Source: JAKIYB01 sp964590255 (GTDB lineage Bacteria > Armatimonadota > Hebobacteria > CAIYQO01). Taken from it: 64,000 nucleotides of DNA. A program made the position numbers and the translations under genes. Numbering within the stretch: the stretch's first letter is position 1; each line of letters opens with the position of its first letter. The stretch lies in NCBI GenBank assembly GCA_964590255.1, contig CAZPYA010000005.1, positions 1 through 64,000 on the forward strand, read 5' to 3'. Of this stretch, positions 1 to 9,050 are shown one piece after another. A model generated the notes under the pieces. The model saw only the letters and a list, made by a program, of their open reading frames with translations, was not told the origin of the DNA and made no database searches.

Positions 1-47
1 GCGCGCGCCCTCACCCCCTGCCCCCTCTCCCAATGCTGGGAGAGGGG
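1..47. repeat. Family-1 palindromic intergenic repeat, copy at window edge
   Basis: A GC-rich lead (GCGCGCGCCCTCACCCCCTG) is followed by a hairpin: 22-32 pairs with 37-47 (11 bp, loop ATGC). The same lead-plus-hairpin occurs inverted at 135-196, at 27161-27226 and, shortened, at 40484-40522. All copies are intergenic or at gene ends, so this is a dispersed REP-like element. The window cuts its left side. Confidence 0.8.
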
Positions 48-134
48 AGAGACGGCGCGAAGCGCCGCAGCCGAAGTGAAGCGAGTCATACGCCACCCAA
101 GTGAGTAGCTGGAATATCATCGCTCTCCGGTACT

Positions 135-196
135 CCCTTCTCCCAGTATTGGGAGAAGGGGTGGGGATGAGGGCGCGCGCGGGAGCGCGCAACGAT
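135..196. repeat. Family-1 palindromic repeat, inverted copy
   Basis: The stem 135-145 pairs with 150-160 (11 bp, loop GTAT). It is followed by the reverse complement of the family-1 lead, including the GCGCGCGGGAGCGCGCAAC stretch that also precedes the 27 kb copy. Together with the copy at 1-47 it forms an inverted pair filling the space downstream of the outer-membrane protein gene. Nothing coding was found in 1-259. Confidence 0.8.
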
Positions 197-259
197 ACCC
201 GCAGTCAATATCGTCACGTCGCAGACACTGACCGAATAGAGCAGACGCCCCCTCCAGCC

Positions 260-2296
260 CTACCACGCCGCGCGCTGCAGCTCAAAGGACCAACGTTTCC
301 CAGTGCCCGAGCCGATTCCTGTCGAGGCCATGTTGCCGGTGGGCGAATAATGGAACACCAGCGTATACGCGCCGAGATCGCGGCCCAGCGAGAAGAGCTG
401 GTCGGATGACGAGCTGTTGCCCGCGGAGAGGCTGGCGGTGGCGCGCACGTGCCAGCGGGGCTGCCCGGTGCGGGTGCGCTGCCAGGGCAGGTAATAGACG
501 AAGCTGCCGGAGCTGAAGAGGGTCTCGGCGTTGAGATCATAGGAGCTGTAGGCGGAGAGCTGCCACAGCGACGAGCGCCCGCCGTAGATATCCATCCCCA
601 GCCGCTGGGTGGGCTCCGCCTTCACCGAGTCGCGGTTGGTGCGCGACAGGCCGTAGGAGTAACTGAGCGAGCCGGAGAACGCCCGCCCGAGCTGTCGGTG
701 GAAGCTGGTGCCCGCGTCGAAATAATGCGTCACCAGCCCGGTCTGCTCGTGGGTGATCTCGTAGCTGAAATTCGTGGTCATCGAACCGCCCAGCACCTGC
801 AGCGTCGGCAGGCTGAGGCCGTTCGTCACGCCTTCATACAGGTTGCTGGTGGTGGTTTTCGGCGTGGTGCTGGTGGCGGCCGCCACGGACTGGCGGAAGC
901 CGACAAAGGGGTTTACGCTGACGCCGACGCGGGTGCGCCCGAGCATCCACGATGGCAGGTAGACACCGAACTCGCCGTAGGAGTCGGTATTCCCCTGGAA
1001 CTGGCTCCAGTTGCCGTTGAGCCGCAAGCCCGTGCGCCCGATCTGGCGGCTGACGCCGGCGCCGACGCGCGTGGTATACGGCGTCGACTCGGTGTAGCGG
1101 TCGTAGGCGGCGTTCAGGTTCACGTGCGTGTCGCCGAAGTCGTGGTTGTGCAGCCACGACGCGCTGCGCGTGTTGCGCGACAGGTCGTCCAGGTACAGCG
1201 CGCCGTCCGCGTCGCGCCCCATCAGGTACTCTTCCTCGACGCTGAACTGCAGGCCGCTGGTGCCGCGGTAAAATTCCGAGCCCTTCGTCACCTCGCGGAT
1301 GTGCAGCGAGCCGATGCGCGAATCGCTGGCGGCATAATAAATCGGGAAGTCGACATTCAGCCCGGCGTCGGAGGTGAGGGTGACGCGAGAATTGAAGAGC
1401 ATGCCGGCATCCGACGAGCGCAGGTCCAGCACATGATACGGCAGGGAGTAGAGCCGGCGGTCCAGGCTGTCCAGGTAGAACTGCGGCCAGCGGAACTGAA
1501 TCTGGTCGTTGGGATAGACCACCGCCTGCCGGCAGATGATCCAGGTGTGAGTGGGCTGCGTCTCCAGCGGGTCGAAAATGCTCGCGTCCTCAACCTCGCC
1601 CACCGTGGGGCGCAGGTCGGGCAGCGAGAAGGTCTGGAACGTGATGCTCGGCTGCACCTGGATGACGGCGCCGCTGTTCGTGTGCAACTGCAGGTATAGC
1701 TTTTCGCCGCTCACCTGCTGTTTGCCCGCGGTGAGGGTAATCGCCCCCTGGGCGCTGATGACGCCCTCGGCCAGGTCATACTGCAGCGCGTTGGCGGTGA
1801 TGGTGAACGTGGGGGCGGTCAGCGTCGCGCCGTCGCGCAGGTCGAAGCAGCGTTTGTCTATGCTGTAGTAGACGGTGCTGGCCTTCAGCCGGTAGTTCAC
1901 CCGCGCCGGCATGCCGGTGATGGCGCCGCTGGTGCTCTGTCCCACGAAGTCGATGTTCATCACGCGCTGGCTGTCGCCCACCGTCACGGTGAGGATGGCC
2001 GTGCCCGCGCCGATGCTGTTCTCCAGCAGCACGGTCACCTGGCCGCGCTGGGTGTAGGCCACCGTCGGCACCGCGCCCAGCGTGGTGTGAAAGTAGACGG
2101 GGATGCCGTCGGGCACCGTGGCCCCCTGCTGGGTGCGCACCGTCACCGTAATCGTCACCTTCACGCCGTCGGTATACGGCACGCGCTGCGGCCGGGCGGC
2201 CGCGTCGATGGCGTAAGTCTCCGCCCGCGCCACCGCGGCAAAGCCCAGCAACAACAGGCACATGGGGAGCAGTATCGGAATATGGAGAACACGCAT
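260..2296 (-). CDS. LptD/OstA-like outer-membrane beta-barrel protein with N-terminal Ig-like domain
   Basis: A 678-residue protein with a signal peptide (residues 1-25, ending AVARA). Residues about 42-118 form a threonine/valine-rich Ig-like fold of the Big_1 (invasin/intimin) type. Residues about 145-215 resemble the OstA/LptA beta-jellyroll of lipopolysaccharide transport proteins (ALQYDLAEGVISAQG, GEKLYLQL). The rest, from about 330, is beta-strand rich with alternating aromatics and ends in FELQRAAW, as outer-membrane barrels do. The inferred role is an outer-membrane porin or lipid/polymer translocon related to LptD. The start at 2296 was chosen because the signal peptide begins there; the frame stays open upstream to 2416. 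An Ig domain ahead of an OstA domain is unusual. Confidence 0.75.
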   Translation of the reverse strand: MRVLHIPILLPMCLLLLGFAAVARAETYAIDAAARPQRVPYTDGVKVTITVTVRTQQGATVPDGIPVYFHTTLGAVPTVAYTQRGQVTVLLENSIGAGTAILTVTVGDSQRVMNIDFVGQSTSGAITGMPARVNYRLKASTVYYSIDKRCFDLRDGATLTAPTFTITANALQYDLAEGVISAQGAITLTAGKQQVSGEKLYLQLHTNSGAVIQVQPSITFQTFSLPDLRPTVGEVEDASIFDPLETQPTHTWIICRQAVVYPNDQIQFRWPQFYLDSLDRRLYSLPYHVLDLRSSDAGMLFNSRVTLTSDAGLNVDFPIYYAASDSRIGSLHIREVTKGSEFYRGTSGLQFSVEEEYLMGRDADGALYLDDLSRNTRSASWLHNHDFGDTHVNLNAAYDRYTESTPYTTRVGAGVSRQIGRTGLRLNGNWSQFQGNTDSYGEFGVYLPSWMLGRTRVGVSVNPFVGFRQSVAAATSTTPKTTTSNLYEGVTNGLSLPTLQVLGGSMTTNFSYEITHEQTGLVTHYFDAGTSFHRQLGRAFSGSLSYSYGLSRTNRDSVKAEPTQRLGMDIYGGRSSLWQLSAYSSYDLNAETLFSSGSFVYYLPWQRTRTGQPRWHVRATASLSAGNSSSSDQLFSLGRDLGAYTLVFHYSPTGNMASTGIGSGTGKRWSFELQRAAW

Positions 2297-2474
2297 GGCA
2301 GTAGCTATCCTATACCCACGGCGAATGACGCCTAACCTCGCTGCCGGGCAACCGAGATGGCAACGTCCACGCATATTCCGCGCTTCCGCCACGCTGGCTC
2401 CATCATTCCGCCACATTCCGGTGGTATCCTCTTCCTGTCACATCGGGGCTATCCCCGGACGAAAGGAGAGAACC

Positions 2475-2957
2475 ATGACACGTTTCGCGTTCCGTTGGAC
2501 CCGGCGCACCACCGTCTGGCTCGGCGCCCTGCTGCTGGCCGTATGTGCCGGCGCATTCACCATGTCGCGGCTGCACGCCCAGGAGACCTACGACAACCGC
2601 CTTGCCCTCGGGCGGGATGTGGCGAAACTGGCCATCGTGGTGATGGCCAACCAGACGTCCATCACCGCGTCCGACGCCGCCGCCATCCTGCCGGTGCTGC
2701 GCGCGGTGAAGGGGCCGGACATCATCACCGAGGCACAGGCCGCCGACTTCAACGCGCAGTTGCTGGCGGCACTCTCGCCCAGCCTGCAAGACGCCGTGGC
2801 GAAGGTGCGCCTGCCCGAGCCGAAGCCGGAGATGCGCACCCGCGTTCAGCAGTTCCTCCAGCGCCGCCACCCCGGCAACCCGGCGAAATTCGGTCCGCCC
2901 AGCCACGCCTACGACCGGCTGATCGAGTTCTTCGTGAATATCGCCGCGGGCACGTAA
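2475..2957 (+). CDS. Small secreted or membrane-anchored protein of unknown function
   Basis: A 160-residue protein. A GGAG ribosome-binding site lies 6 nt before the ATG. Residues about 12-34 are hydrophobic (TTVWLGALLLAVCAGAFTM) and followed by LHAQE, so a signal peptide is likely. The mature part is alpha-helical, with an Asp/Ala-rich segment and a basic C-terminal region. I do not recognise the family. It stands alone between the divergent outer-membrane protein gene and the downstream two-component system, and is followed directly by a hairpin. Confidence 0.8.
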   Translation: MTRFAFRWTRRTTVWLGALLLAVCAGAFTMSRLHAQETYDNRLALGRDVAKLAIVVMANQTSITASDAAAILPVLRAVKGPDIITEAQAADFNAQLLAALSPSLQDAVAKVRLPEPKPEMRTRVQQFLQRRHPGNPAKFGPPSHAYDRLIEFFVNIAAGT

Positions 2958-2966
2958 CCGCCGTGC

Positions 2967-2998
2967 TCACCCCCTCCTCGTGTGCGGGGAGGGGGTGA
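2967..2998 (+). terminator. Probable terminator hairpin
   Basis: TCACCCCCTCC (2967-2977) pairs perfectly with GGAGGGGGTGA (2988-2998) over 11 bp, loop of 10 nt. It begins 10 nt after the stop of the small secreted protein gene. Only two T follow, so termination is probable rather than certain. The arm resembles the family-1 repeats. Confidence 0.6.
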
Positions 2999-3003
2999 TT
3001 CGC

Positions 3004-3032
3004 TTGACCGCGTGATACGCAGGGGGTATCCT
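3004..3032 (+). promoter_or_regulatory. Sigma70-type promoter candidate for the two-component operon
   Basis: TTGACC (3004-3009) is separated by 17 nt from TATCCT (3027-3032). A start about 7 nt downstream of the -10 would fall at or next to the ATG at 3040, implying a leaderless transcript. The only Shine-Dalgarno-like run (AGGGGG, 3021-3026) lies 13 nt from the ATG and overlaps the promoter. Confidence 0.45.
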
Positions 3033-3039
3033 TCAGCCA

Positions 3040-3726
3040 ATGACCACACCCGCGCATATTCTCATTGCCGATGACGACCCGACGCTCTCCGAGGCGGTCT
3101 GCTGGTACCTGGAGGCGGAGGGGTTTCGCGTTACCCGCGTCGCGGACGGCCCGGCAGCGCTGGCGGCCTTTCGCACCGAGCGGCCGGACGCGGTGGTCCT
3201 CGACATCATGATGCCTGACGCGGATGGTTTTGCCGTCTGCCGGGCGATGCGCGCGGACGACGATGTGCCCATCCTCATGCTCTCCGCGCGCGACGGCGAG
3301 GCCGACAAGGTGCGCGCACTGGGCCTGGGCGCCGATGACTACGTGGTGAAACCCTTCGGCGCCATGGAACTGGTGGCGCGGGTGAAGGCGCTGTTGCGGC
3401 GGGCGGGCCGCGCGGCGACGCCCGCGCTACGCGGACCCGGCCTCGAGGTGTATCCCGACGAGCACCGCGCCCTGGTGCACGGCGCCGAAGTAGCCCTCTC
3501 CGCGCTGGAATTCGACTTGCTGTTGACGCTGCTGCGCCGCCCGCGGGTGGTCTGCTCGCGCCAGCAGCTTGCCGATCTCGTCTGGGGCGACGATTTTTCC
3601 GGCGATCCGCGGCTGGTGGATTCCCACATCTACCACCTGCGTGACAAGCTGACCGCCGCTGGTCTGCGGCCGTGCCCGATTGCCACCGTCAGGGGGGTGG
3701 GATATGCCTTCCGGCCCGACCACTAG
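3040..3726 (+). CDS. OmpR/PhoB-family response regulator
   Basis: A 228-residue two-domain regulator. The receiver domain (about 1-120) has the acidic pair in LIADDD (residues 10-12), the phosphoacceptor Asp55 in VVLDIMMPD, and Lys104 in VVKPFG. The C-terminal winged helix (about 135-226) shows LSALEFDLLLTLLRRP and the terminal TVRGVGYAF typical of Trans_reg_C. It overlaps the kinase gene, so the two form an operon. Regulated targets are not visible. Family assignment is secure. Confidence 0.95.
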   Translation: MTTPAHILIADDDPTLSEAVCWYLEAEGFRVTRVADGPAALAAFRTERPDAVVLDIMMPDADGFAVCRAMRADDDVPILMLSARDGEADKVRALGLGADDYVVKPFGAMELVARVKALLRRAGRAATPALRGPGLEVYPDEHRALVHGAEVALSALEFDLLLTLLRRPRVVCSRQQLADLVWGDDFSGDPRLVDSHIYHLRDKLTAAGLRPCPIATVRGVGYAFRPDH

Positions 3727-4891
3727 CGTCCAAATGCGACTGACGCTCACCATCCTCGCCGCCATCCTGCTCAGTTGGGTGATCAGCTTCGGGCTGCTGG
3801 CCGCCTTCTTCCATACGGACGTGCGCCTCTTTCTGCAGCGACCGAATGGGGTGGTGGAACTGCGCCGCGATCCCGCCAGACGCTTCCCCAATCGCCTGCT
3901 TATTCTGCCGCGCGACGGCAACCCTCCGCTGCTCGCTATCCCCATGACCATCGGCCGCGGCACGGTCATCGTGCGCGTGGCGCTGGCGTTTCTCATCGCC
4001 GCGCTTTTCGGCGCGTGGCTGGGGCGGCGCATCACCCGGCCGCTGGCCAGCCTGGCGGCAGGCGCGCAGGCCTTCCACGATGGCCGCCTTGACCATCGCA
4101 TCCCCGTCAAGGGATCGGACGAATTCGCCCGGGTGGCTGCCGGCATGAATGAGATGGCGGATAAACTCGCCGGACAAATCGCTGAATTGCGCGAGGACGC
4201 CCAGCGCCGCCGTCAGCTCCTGGCCGATGTCGCTCACGAGTTGCGCACGCCAGTGGCCGGGGTGAAGATGATGACCGACGCCCTGCGCGACGGCGTGGCG
4301 ATGACCCCCGAGCGCCGCGAGCGAGCCCTGCAGGCGATGAGCGAATCCGCCGACCGCCTGCAGCGGCTGGTGAACGATCTCCTTGACCTGGCTCGGCTGG
4401 ACGTGCGCGAGTTGCCGCTGCACCGCGCGCCGGTCGATCTCCGCGCGCTGGCGGTGGAGCGGCTGGCGGCCGTCGCGGACGCGGCGCGCGCGGCAGGCAT
4501 CACACTCGCGCCGGTGGAGCCTTGTGATCCCGTCATCGTCGACGCCGACCCCCACCGCCTGGCGCAGGTGCTGGACAACCTACTCGACAACGCCGTCAGC
4601 CACGCCGGTGCCGGGGCAACGGTGTCCGTTGCAGTCAGCCCAGGCGCGCTCACCGTCGCCGACACCGGCCGCGGCATCCCCGCCGCGCACCTGCCCTTCA
4701 TCTTCGACCCCTTCTACCGCGCCGACGCCGCCCGCAGCCCAGGCGATCTCCACAGCGGCCTCGGCCTGCGCATCGCCCGCGGATTGGTGGAAGCCCACGG
4801 CGGGGCGCTGGCGCTGGACAGCGCGGCAGGGAAGGGGACGCGGGTGACGGTAACACTGCCGCGCATGACGGCGCCACCATCGAGGAGATGA
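3704..4891 (+). CDS. HAMP-domain sensor histidine kinase
   Basis: A 395-residue membrane kinase, partner of the preceding regulator. TM1 is at about 14-36, a short extracytoplasmic segment at 37-85, TM2 at about 87-107 and HAMP at 108-160. Phosphorylatable His178 lies in DVAHELRTP. ATP-binding motifs are DNLLDNAVSHA (N box), VADTGRGIP (G1) and GLGLRIARGLVEAHGG (G2). The start at 3704 has AGGGGGGTGG about 5 nt upstream and overlaps the regulator gene by 23 nt; ATG 3734 is an alternative. The small sensor loop (about 50 residues) suggests direct sensing of an ion, peptide or membrane state. Confidence 0.92.
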   Translation: MPSGPTTSVQMRLTLTILAAILLSWVISFGLLAAFFHTDVRLFLQRPNGVVELRRDPARRFPNRLLILPRDGNPPLLAIPMTIGRGTVIVRVALAFLIAALFGAWLGRRITRPLASLAAGAQAFHDGRLDHRIPVKGSDEFARVAAGMNEMADKLAGQIAELREDAQRRRQLLADVAHELRTPVAGVKMMTDALRDGVAMTPERRERALQAMSESADRLQRLVNDLLDLARLDVRELPLHRAPVDLRALAVERLAAVADAARAAGITLAPVEPCDPVIVDADPHRLAQVLDNLLDNAVSHAGAGATVSVAVSPGALTVADTGRGIPAAHLPFIFDPFYRADAARSPGDLHSGLGLRIARGLVEAHGGALALDSAAGKGTRVTVTLPRMTAPPSRR

Positions 4892-4892
4892 C

Positions 4893-5240
4893 ATGAACGA
4901 CGAGGTGCAACGCTATATCGATGCCGTCACCGACTCGCGGCGGGCACTCATGGAACGGTTGCAGGCCATCATCCTGGCACTGTACCCGCAGGCCACTGTC
5001 AAGTTATGGTACCGGATCCCGGCCTATCATCTGCCGACGGGCTGGGTCGCGCTTGGCTACTGGAAGCAGGGAGTATCGCTCTACACCAATGGCCCTGCGC
5101 ACCTGGCGGCCTTCAAGGCCGCGCATCCGAAAAAACGACTGAGGAAAGGCAGCATCAATTTCTCGATCAACGCACCGCTGCCCGAGGATGACATACGCAT
5201 AGTGATTACCCACGCGATGGAGCACTCCCCGCGCTCGTAA
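4893..5240 (+). CDS. DUF1801/YdhG-like small protein
   Basis: A 115-residue soluble protein starting 1 nt after the kinase stop, with a GAGGAG site overlapping that gene's end. The pattern RRALMERLQAIILALYPQATVKLWYRIPAYH, followed by WVALGYWKQGVSLY and a final helical segment, matches the YdhG/DUF1801 fold. That family is found beside regulators and has no established biochemical role. Operon position suggests co-transcription with the two-component system. Confidence 0.75.
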   Translation: MNDEVQRYIDAVTDSRRALMERLQAIILALYPQATVKLWYRIPAYHLPTGWVALGYWKQGVSLYTNGPAHLAAFKAAHPKKRLRKGSINFSINAPLPEDDIRIVITHAMEHSPRS

Positions 5241-5323
5241 ACGACGCTCGCCCGCCCGACGTGCAACCCCTCGTCGTTGTGCGCATCGGCCTCACGCGGT
5301 AAGATGAGGCGCGAGGTGATGCG

Positions 5324-6346
5324 ATGAAAGCTCTGGTCTATGACGCGCCCGGCGACTTCGCGGTGCGCGAGGTGCCGACGCCGGAACCACGGGGCACTGA
5401 GGTGCTCATCCGCGTGCGGGCGTGCGGGCTCTGCCGCACCGACCTGCACATCCACGCCGGCCATTTCCTCTCCCGCTTCCCGCTCATCCCCGGGCACGAG
5501 TTCGCCGGCGAGGTGGCGGCGGTGGGCGAGGCGGTAACGCGCGCGCGGGTGGGCGACCGCGTGGCGGCGGATAACGAGCGCCAATGCGGCGTCTGCGACT
5601 GGTGTCGCCGCGGTCAGCCGCTTTTCTGCGAGAACCTTCACGCGCAGGGGGTCAACGCTCCCGGTGGCTTCGCTGAATTCGCGCTGGTCGAGGAAGAGCA
5701 GGTCTATCATCTGGCCGACGCCATCAGCTTCGCGGAAGGCGCGCTCATCGAGCCTACGGCCTGTGCCGTGCACGGCATCGACGTCATCGCCCCCCGCGTG
5801 GGCGACGACATGCTGCAGTTCGGCGCGGGCGGCACCGGCCTCATCCTCGCCCAACTGCTGCGCCACAACGGCGCGGCGACGCTGGTACTCGCCGACCTCT
5901 CCCCGCGCAAGCTGGCGCTGGCCGCCCAACTCGCCGGCGCCGAGGCGGTGCGCGTGCGGCGCGACGAGCCCGAAGCCGCCGACCTCGAGCTAAAAAACCG
6001 CTACCCCGCCGGCTTCGATATCGCCATCGACGCCACCGGCGTGCCCGCCGTCGTCGAGCGCCTGCCGCAATACGCCCGCTTCGGCGCGAAGTTGGTTGTC
6101 TACGGCGTCGCCCCCGAGGAGGCGCGCATCCAGCTCAGTCCCTACGACATCTTCCGCCGCGAGCTACAACTCCTCGGCTCCTTCTCCCAAGCCCGCACCT
6201 TCGACCGCGCCACCAGACTCGTCAACACCGGCGTCGTCAAGCTCAACGAGCTCGTCACCTTCACCTTCCCGCTGGAGGGCTGGGCCGACGCCCTCCAGCG
6301 CATCCGCGCCGGCAGCGACGAAGTGAAGATGGTCATGACGCCGTAA
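5324..6346 (+). CDS. Zinc-dependent medium-chain alcohol/polyol dehydrogenase
   Basis: A 340-residue MDR-family oxidoreductase. The catalytic zinc ligands are probably Cys37 (GLCRTD) and His58-Glu59 (PGHEF). A complete structural zinc loop is present: Cys88, Cys91, Cys94 and Cys102 (C-x2-C-x2-C-x7-C). The NAD(P)-binding Rossmann motif is GAGGTG at 167-172. Overall it resembles sorbitol/threonine-type dehydrogenases, with the substrate unknown. GAGGTGAT precedes the ATG. The gene is followed by a large inverted repeat and a strong terminator, so it appears monocistronic. Confidence 0.92.
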   Translation: MKALVYDAPGDFAVREVPTPEPRGTEVLIRVRACGLCRTDLHIHAGHFLSRFPLIPGHEFAGEVAAVGEAVTRARVGDRVAADNERQCGVCDWCRRGQPLFCENLHAQGVNAPGGFAEFALVEEEQVYHLADAISFAEGALIEPTACAVHGIDVIAPRVGDDMLQFGAGGTGLILAQLLRHNGAATLVLADLSPRKLALAAQLAGAEAVRVRRDEPEAADLELKNRYPAGFDIAIDATGVPAVVERLPQYARFGAKLVVYGVAPEEARIQLSPYDIFRRELQLLGSFSQARTFDRATRLVNTGVVKLNELVTFTFPLEGWADALQRIRAGSDEVKMVMTP

Positions 6347-6362
6347 GGCAATGGCGGATGTG

Positions 6363-6457
6363 CTGGGAGCGCGGATTTTCAATTCGCACGATTATGCAGC
6401 CGCTCTCAATGGTGGCCTTCACATGAATGCGTGCGGATTGAAAATCCGCGCTCCCAG
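6363..6457. repeat. Family-3 inverted repeat with 27-bp arms
   Basis: 6363-6389 (CTGGGAGCGCGGATTTTCAA and on) is the reverse complement of 6431-6457 with one mismatch, around a 41-nt centre. The arm contains the internal palindrome GCGGATTGAAAATCCGC. A single arm recurs at 43765-43790. It is a dispersed intergenic element, not coding. Confidence 0.85.
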
Positions 6458-6460
6458 TAT

Positions 6461-6499
6461 CGAACCGCCCCGCTTCTGGTGAAGCGGGGCGGTTCGATT

Positions 6500-6503
<4 letters not shown>
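6461..6503 (+). terminator. Strong intrinsic terminator of the dehydrogenase gene
   Basis: A perfect 16-bp stem (6461-6476 with 6481-6496), tetraloop TGGT, followed by ATTTTAT. It lies 114 nt after the dehydrogenase stop. Its T-tract overlaps the stop codon (6500-6502) of the convergent helicase gene, so the hairpin may serve both genes. Confidence 0.85.
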
Positions 6504-7810
<1,307 letters not shown>

Positions 7811-7959
7811 GGAATCCTGAATCTGAGGCTGGCCAGAGGCGCGCAATGACATCGGTCGTTGCAGGATGCGCCTACGTCCGGACTGGCGGGCGAACGTGAT
7901 CGCCGGACGACGCGCGACAACGCGCGCCCCCGGCGCCGGAAGGGGGAAGGAGATCCCTA

Positions 7960-7989
7960 CCCCGCCCCTCTCCGTGGAGAGAGGCGGGG
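7960..7989 (-). terminator. Hairpin downstream of the zinc-ribbon gene
   Basis: Stem 7960-7973 with 7976-7989 (14 bp with one mismatch), 12 nt past the stop of the CxxC-x17-CxxC gene. Its CCCCTCTCC/GGAGAGAGG core resembles the family-1 repeats, and no clear U-run follows. The rest of the space between helicase and zinc-ribbon gene shows nothing else. Confidence 0.5.
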
Positions 7990-8001
7990 GTGAGGGGTGA
8001 T

Positions 8002-8352
8002 TTACCAGCGGCTGGTGCGCTGCGGGCGGCTGTTGCGCTGGCTGCGGAAGCAGTCAGAGCAATACACCGGCTTCTCGCCGGAAGGCTGGAAGGGCACTTC
8101 GCAGGACTTGCCACAGGACGAGCAGGTCGCCTGGAACAGTTCGCGAGCGCCGCCGCCGCCGTAGCCGCCGCTATCGCGCTGGCCGCCGCCGCCGCCGAAG
8201 CCGCCGGACGCTTTGCGCGCGGAACGGCACGAAGGGCAGCGGCTGGGGCTGTTGGTGAAGCCCTTCTGCGCATGGAAATCTTGTTCGCCAGCGGTAAAGA
8301 CGAACTCGGCGCCGCAATCGCGGCATTGCAGGGATTTGTCGGTGTAGCTCAT
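8002..8352 (-). CDS. Double zinc-ribbon protein, CxxC-x17-CxxC type
   Basis: A 116-residue protein with two metal sites. The N-terminal half (about 1-45) has CRDCG and CPSCR pairs of the small zinc-ribbon domain (zf-trcl-like). A Gly-rich linker follows. The C-terminal half has CSSC, then exactly 17 residues, then CSDC, the signature of CxxC-x17-CxxC proteins. Function is unknown; nucleic-acid binding is plausible from the Arg/Ser-rich tail. The start at 8352 is preceded by GAGGAG. The short zinc-ribbon gene upstream is a paralog of its first half. Confidence 0.85.
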   Translation of the reverse strand: MSYTDKSLQCRDCGAEFVFTAGEQDFHAQKGFTNSPSRCPSCRSARKASGGFGGGGGQRDSGGYGGGGARELFQATCSSCGKSCEVPFQPSGEKPVYCSDCFRSQRNSRPQRTSRW

Positions 8353-8589
8353 GGCTTGCACTCCTCTAGTACGCGTAGCCGTCATCGGTTCTGTGATTTG
8401 GATGGCGAACGAGGTGTGCAATGCAGAGGCAATAACAACCGGTACGAGGCCAAATCAGGCGGAACACTGTCGGTCTAATCGGGTTCATCTAATTCCCGAT
8501 GGCAATAGTGTAGCCGAAATGTGACGCGAGCGCAACACCTACATGAAAAGTTTTTTCAAAGTCGGCGCTGATTCGCGTGCCGCATGGGG

Positions 8590-8784
8590 TTAGCGGCGGT
8601 GGCGGCGATGCCCGCCGCGGCGCTGACCGCCCTTCGCTTCGGCTTTCGCGTCTTTGCGGCGGCGGGTACATTCATCGCAGCGCGAGGGCGGTGGAAAGGC
8701 GTTCTCGACACAGTAGGCCTGGTCGGCTTCGGAAAAAAGGAACGATTCCTGGCATTCGTCACAGACGAGGGTGATTTCGGGCAT
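8590..8784 (-). CDS. Small single zinc-ribbon protein
   Basis: A 64-residue protein. Residues 8-11 (CDEC) and a second pair (CDECTRR) about 25 residues on form one zinc ribbon of the same type as the first half of the neighbouring protein (LVCDECQESFLFSEADQAYC against LQCRDCGAEFVFTAGEQDF). The C-terminus is a very basic Arg/Gly/His tail, suggesting RNA or DNA contact. GGAG precedes the ATG. The 237-nt gap to the neighbouring gene shows no terminator. Confidence 0.8.
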   Translation of the reverse strand: MPEITLVCDECQESFLFSEADQAYCVENAFPPPSRCDECTRRRKDAKAEAKGGQRRGGHRRHRR

Positions 8785-8956
8785 GACTGGCGCTCCGCTC
8801 GATGGATTCCATCTCGGGCCGGGCAGTCATGGTGGCGCGAATACGGAGAATCCGGCGGCCACCCATTCCGAAACAGTGAGGCCAGTGTACCGCTGTTGCG
8901 GGGGGAAGTCAAATGCGTGCCGGCGACAGGTGTGCCGCCGGCACGCCGTGGGTGTC

Positions 8957-9005
8957 ACTGTCCTGGCCCAATTTTGCGCTCAAACGTCGCCCGGTCGATT
9001 GCGCC
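8957..9005. repeat. 49-bp direct repeat, downstream copy
   Basis: Identical over 49 bp to 9605-9653, which is the 3' end of the large heparinase-like gene. On the minus strand it spells the same C-terminal residues (ending KIGPGQ) but closes with TGA instead of TAG. The copies bracket a 599-nt segment carrying the exonuclease gene. Confidence 0.95.
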
Positions 9006-9050
9006 TGCGCGGTCCAGGGTGGTGCAGAAGCATCCGTGTGGGCGATGGAA

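Noticed and set aside
449..1699. Long open frame on the plus strand opposite the outer-membrane protein gene
   Set aside because: Arg/Ala/Gly-rich composition, no ribosome site or motif; a shadow of the real gene in GC-rich DNA. The same applies to 12754-16167, 16520-18409, 18723-20258 and 9681-11942.
8917..8944. 9-bp hairpin GTGCCGGCG/CGCCGGCAC beside the 49-bp repeat
   Set aside because: Could be a terminator or an element end, but there is no U-run and no second copy at the other side of the cassette.
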